64,000 nt of DNA, from the NCBI RefSeq assembly GCF_019930585.1, contig NZ_CP082839.1, positions 2,538,001 through 2,602,000 on the forward strand. Direction: 5' to 3'. Every line of letters starts with the position of its first letter. Position 1 is the first letter of the stretch. Source of the DNA: Sphingomonas nostoxanthinifaciens (GTDB lineage: Bacteria > Pseudomonadota > Alphaproteobacteria > Sphingomonadales > Sphingomonadaceae). Position numbers and translations under genes: made by a program. The notes under the pieces are model-generated. The model was given only the letters and a program-made list of their open reading frames with translations, had not been told where the DNA came from and searched no databases. This document shows positions 61,619-64,000 of the stretch, piece by piece.

Positions 61619-61621
61619 CGC

Positions 61622-61963
61622 TCAGCGGCTCTGCGCGGCGGTGGACTGGATACCCGACACGATCGCCGACGCCCCGAACAGGACGAAGCAGCCGACGATC
61701 ACCGTCGCGCCGTAGCGCCAGTTCACGCGGCCGGTCAGCATCATGAAGCCGACCATCGCGACAGCGATCACCGCGACTGCCGTCGCGACGTTGCCGAGCA
61801 ACGTCCCCTGCAGCCAGCCGAGCGCCGACACGATCGGGCCCGATCCGGCGGGGTCACCCGAGGCCTGCGCCAGGGCCGCGGTCGGCACGAATGCGGCGGC
61901 GAGGGCATAAAGGCGGTTGACCGGCAGCGAAGCGGCCAGCGCCGGCGAATGATGCTTCTTCAT
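61622..61963 (-). CDS. virB2: VirB2-family pilin
   Basis: 113 residues. Signal peptide ending ALAAAFVPTAALAQ and two transmembrane helices (VATAVAVIAVAMVGFMML and VIVGCFVLFGASAIVSGI), separated by the polar TGRVNWRYGAT loop, as in TrbC/VirB2 pilins. Start at 61963 overlaps the virB1 stop (ATGA). It probably forms the pilus. Confidence 0.9.
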   Translation of the reverse strand: MKKHHSPALAASLPVNRLYALAAAFVPTAALAQASGDPAGSGPIVSALGWLQGTLLGNVATAVAVIAVAMVGFMMLTGRVNWRYGATVIVGCFVLFGASAIVSGIQSTAAQSR

Positions 61964-62616
61964 CGGACATCTCCTTGGACAGAAGCGGCGTCCGACCGTC
62001 CGAGCCGGTCGATGATCGACGCCACGTAGGTGCGTGTTTCGGCGATGGGGGGAATGCCGTTGGCCTTCAGCACGCGCGCCGGCCCGGCATCGTAGGCGGC
62101 GAGCGCGCGCTCGACGTCGCCGTCGAACAGATCGAGCATCTGACGGAGGTAATGCGCAGCGCCCGCCAGATTGGCGCCCGCATCGTGCGGATCGACCGCG
62201 AGCGCGCGCGCCGTCGCCGGCATGAGCTGGGCGAGGCCGATGGCGCCCTTCGAGGATAGCGCCGCCGGCTGCCACCGGCTTTCGTGCCAGACGAGCGCCG
62301 CGAGCAGGCTCGGGCTGACATCGTAGCGGCGTGCTGCATCGAGCAGAGCGGACCGGAACCGTTCGGGCGCCTCCGGTGCGCCGACCAGGGTCATGGCACC
62401 GTTCGGCAGCGCACCGTCCTGGGGGGCATCGATCCGATCGCCATCGTCGGGCGCCGCGTCCGCATCGCGGATCGACCACGGTGCCTGGGCGGTGACGCCG
62501 CGCGCATGCACCACCCCGTCCGCGGCGACCTCGAACACGTCCGCCATCGCAGGCCCGGCCGCGGCGGACGCCACGGCCGATGCCAGCAACAGTTCGAGGA
62601 GGATGCCGTTCGCCAT
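61960..62616 (-). CDS. virB1: VirB1-family lytic transglycosylase
   Basis: 218 residues with a signal peptide (LLELLLASAVASAAAGPAMA). SLT domain about 85-205 with catalytic E112 in LVWHESRWQP and the motifs KGAIGLAQLMP and AAYDAGPARV. It opens the peptidoglycan for the secretion machine. First virB gene; 16 bp downstream of a ferritin-like gene, so they may share a promoter. Confidence 0.92.
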   Translation of the reverse strand: MANGILLELLLASAVASAAAGPAMADVFEVAADGVVHARGVTAQAPWSIRDADAAPDDGDRIDAPQDGALPNGAMTLVGAPEAPERFRSALLDAARRYDVSPSLLAALVWHESRWQPAALSSKGAIGLAQLMPATARALAVDPHDAGANLAGAAHYLRQMLDLFDGDVERALAAYDAGPARVLKANGIPPIAETRTYVASIIDRLGRSDAASVQGDVR

Positions 62617-62632
62617 GATCAGATCGCCGCCC

Positions 62633-63616
62633 TCAGCTCGCCGTGCTGAGGTTGATCGTGCCGTTGACGCCGTTCGGGAAGAACCCGCCCTTCTGCGCCG
62701 CCAGCTTGGTCAGGTAGACGATGTCGAGCACCTGCCCCGTTGTGCGGCTGTAGGCGAGGCCGTTGCTGTCGGTCGGCACGATGTTCGACGCGCCGTTCGA
62801 TCCCTGGATGCCCTGATCGTCGTCGCTCGCGCCGTCGAGGCTGTCGCGCGCGGCCGAAATCTTCTCGGTCGCGGTGATGAGCGTCGGCGCCTGCAGCCCC
62901 TTGCCGTAAAGCACGGTACGGATCAGGCCGGCATGATAGGCCTCGGCCGCGAGGATGCCGGCGGCCGCCTCCAGATAGGTGCTGTTCTTGATGAGCGGCG
63001 ACGCGCCCTTGTAGGCGGTGACGCCCACATCCTCGAAGATGAAGGCGCCGAGCAGGAAATTCTCGTCGCTGGCATAGGGATCGAACACCTGTCCCTGCGT
63101 GATCAGGCCAGCGGCGACCGCCGCGCTGGAGAAAGCGCCGGTGGCACTCGCGCTGATGTCGATCGCCGGCTGGGCGACCGCCGCGCTGCCGAGCGCGGTA
63201 CGCAGGAAGGCGACATGGGCGCGCTCGTCGCCCGCAATCTCGTTGGCATATTGCGCGACGACCGGATCGGTGAAGGCGACCTTGCGCCCGCCCGTCACCG
63301 TCCCTTGCGTACCCATCCCGCCGAGCATGCTCTGGTCGAGGCCCGCGCCGGTGGTGGCGAAGACGTAGAATTGCGCCTCGAGATATTCGAGGTTGAGCGC
63401 GAAGTTTAGGATGTCGCCGTCGCCGACCACGGTCGATGGCGTGGTGGGGGTGGCAGCGCCCGTGCTGGTCTTGTTGTCGTCGCCGCAGGCGGCGAGCAGG
63501 CCGGCGCCTGCCGCCGCCGCGGTCGCGCCGCCGGCGAACTTCAGGAATTGCCGCCGCTCTTCGCGCCTTTTGGCCTGCCGTTCGAACACTTCGGCGATCA
63601 GATGATGCTGGTTCAT
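62633..63616 (-). CDS. Tat-exported ferritin-like lipoprotein (desiccation-related PCC13-62 type)
   Basis: 327 residues. The N-terminus has [10 protein letters not shown] (twin arginine) and AGLLAAC with Cys at 44, so a Tat-lipoprotein. The ferritin-like four-helix body has [29 protein letters not shown] and [15 protein letters not shown], with Glu and His as potential metal ligands. The C-terminus [20 protein letters not shown] with [13 protein letters not shown] is the family end. It is followed after 16 bp by virB1 and preceded after 29 bp by a paralogue. The family is often linked to desiccation tolerance, but the chemistry is not settled. Confidence 0.85.
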   Translation of the reverse strand: MNQHHLIAEVFERQAKRREERRQFLKFAGGATAAAAGAGLLAACGDDNKTSTGAATPTTPSTVVGDGDILNFALNLEYLEAQFYVFATTGAGLDQSMLGGMGTQGTVTGGRKVAFTDPVVAQYANEIAGDERAHVAFLRTALGSAAVAQPAIDISASATGAFSSAAVAAGLITQGQVFDPYASDENFLLGAFIFEDVGVTAYKGASPLIKNSTYLEAAAGILAAEAYHAGLIRTVLYGKGLQAPTLITATEKISAARDSLDGASDDDQGIQGSNGASNIVPTDSNGLAYSRTTGQVLDIVYLTKLAAQKGGFFPNGVNGTINLSTAS

Positions 63617-63645
63617 GTGGGGATCCTCTCTCGGGTCCGCTGCGC

Positions 63646-64000
63646 TCAGTTGGCGGTGCTGGTTGCGATCGTGCCGTTCACCCCGCTGGGGAAGAACCCG
63701 CCCTTCGAGACCGCACCGCTGTTCAGGTACACGATGTTGAGGACGTGGCCGGTCGTGCGGCTGTAGGCGATGCCGTTGGCGTCCAGCGGGACGATGTTGC
63801 TCGCGGTGCCGGTTCCGCGAATGCCCTGATCGTCGTCGCTCGACCCGTCGAGGCTGTCGCGCGCCGCCGAGATCTTCTCGGTCGCGTCGATCAATGCCGG
63901 CGTCGCGATGCCCTTCTGATAGAGCGTCGTCCGGACGATGCTCGCATGATAGGCTTCGACGGCGAGGATGCCTGCGGCCGCCTCGAGATAGGTCTTGTTG
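63646..64000 (-). CDS. Ferritin-like protein, 5' end beyond the window
   Basis: The last 117 codons are visible, starting [20 protein letters not shown] and ending GTIATSTAN. They align closely with the C-terminus of the gene at 62633-63616, including [26 protein letters not shown] and [12 protein letters not shown], so the two are tandem paralogues. The start is outside the window. It lies upstream of its paralogue on the same strand and may be the first gene of the transcript. Confidence 0.85.
   Translation of the reverse strand, partial: NKTYLEAAAGILAVEAYHASIVRTTLYQKGIATPALIDATEKISAARDSLDGSSDDDQGIRGTGTASNIVPLDANGIAYSRTTGHVLNIVYLNSGAVSKGGFFPSGVNGTIATSTAN

Noticed and set aside
54824..62616. 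Conjugative or integrative element around the virB genes
   Set aside because: No relaxase, VirD4, oriT, integrase, tRNA junction or direct repeats are visible, and base composition matches the flanks.
1..64000. tRNA, rRNA, CRISPR arrays or insertion sequences
   Set aside because: I found no cloverleaf, repeat-spacer series, transposase or terminal inverted repeats on reading through both strands.

Overview
The window looks like a chromosomal stretch of an alphaproteobacterium of the Sphingomonas type. It is GC-rich and densely coded. It carries two secreted proteins with the PEPxxWA-CTERM tail typical of sphingomonads, a TonB-dependent receptor beside a tryptophan-halogenase-family flavoprotein, a GH68 levansucrase-family enzyme of the kind known from Zymomonas, and many periplasmic glycoside hydrolases with signal peptides. 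I saw no tRNA, rRNA, CRISPR array, insertion sequence or phage gene.

Layout: 1-2017 holds a partial VOC-fold protein and an ArsR/aldo-keto reductase pair. 2193-5036 is an orphan four-PAS hybrid histidine kinase, followed by about 770 bp without a convincing gene. 5810-13247 has a secreted alpha/beta hydrolase, a PEPxxWA-CTERM protein, a giant BNR-repeat protein and a secreted protein of no recognised family. 13436-14509 is a PAS-GGDEF diguanylate cyclase. 14719-20204 holds exported aldose 1-epimerase, a GH5-like hydrolase, a second PEPxxWA-CTERM protein and a coupled DUF2891 pair. 20265-33178 mixes an SDR/AraC pair, a GH31 enzyme, a second giant BNR-repeat protein, two small unannotated-type ORFs, an EamA transporter, LysR, an aldo-keto reductase and an MFS exporter. 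33187-47329 is a carbohydrate locus: GH13, LacI regulator, GH68, sucrose-type transporter, halogenase homologue, TonB receptor, GH36 alpha-galactosidase and GH15. 47374-49099 has two SDRs. 49289-54138 is a complete glycerol module, glpF-glpK divergent from glpD-glpR. 54196-64000 is one minus-strand array: two ferritin-like proteins, then virB1-B2-B3-B4-B6-B9-B10-B11, then an outer-membrane beta-barrel.

Two parts deserve most attention. First, a palindrome with core AATCGATT (the LacI-family pattern AANCGNTT) recurs in the intergenic regions of the carbohydrate locus, in front of GH13/LacI, the transporter/halogenase, the TonB receptor and GH36/GH15. Two more cores lie further left, before galM and before a secreted orphan. 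At two promoters it overlaps a predicted -35 box with the same geometry. The enzymes fit uptake and stepwise breakdown of raffinose-family or sucrose-type sugars: outer-membrane import, periplasmic removal of galactose and glucose, inner-membrane import, then GH68 cleavage. Second, the type IV secretion-like operon lacks VirB5, VirB7, VirB8 and VirD4 within the window, is tightly coupled by ATGA overlaps, ends with a beta-barrel gene 1 bp after virB11, and is preceded at 16 bp by a Tat-exported ferritin-like lipoprotein gene. Both interpretations are inferences from sequence and order.
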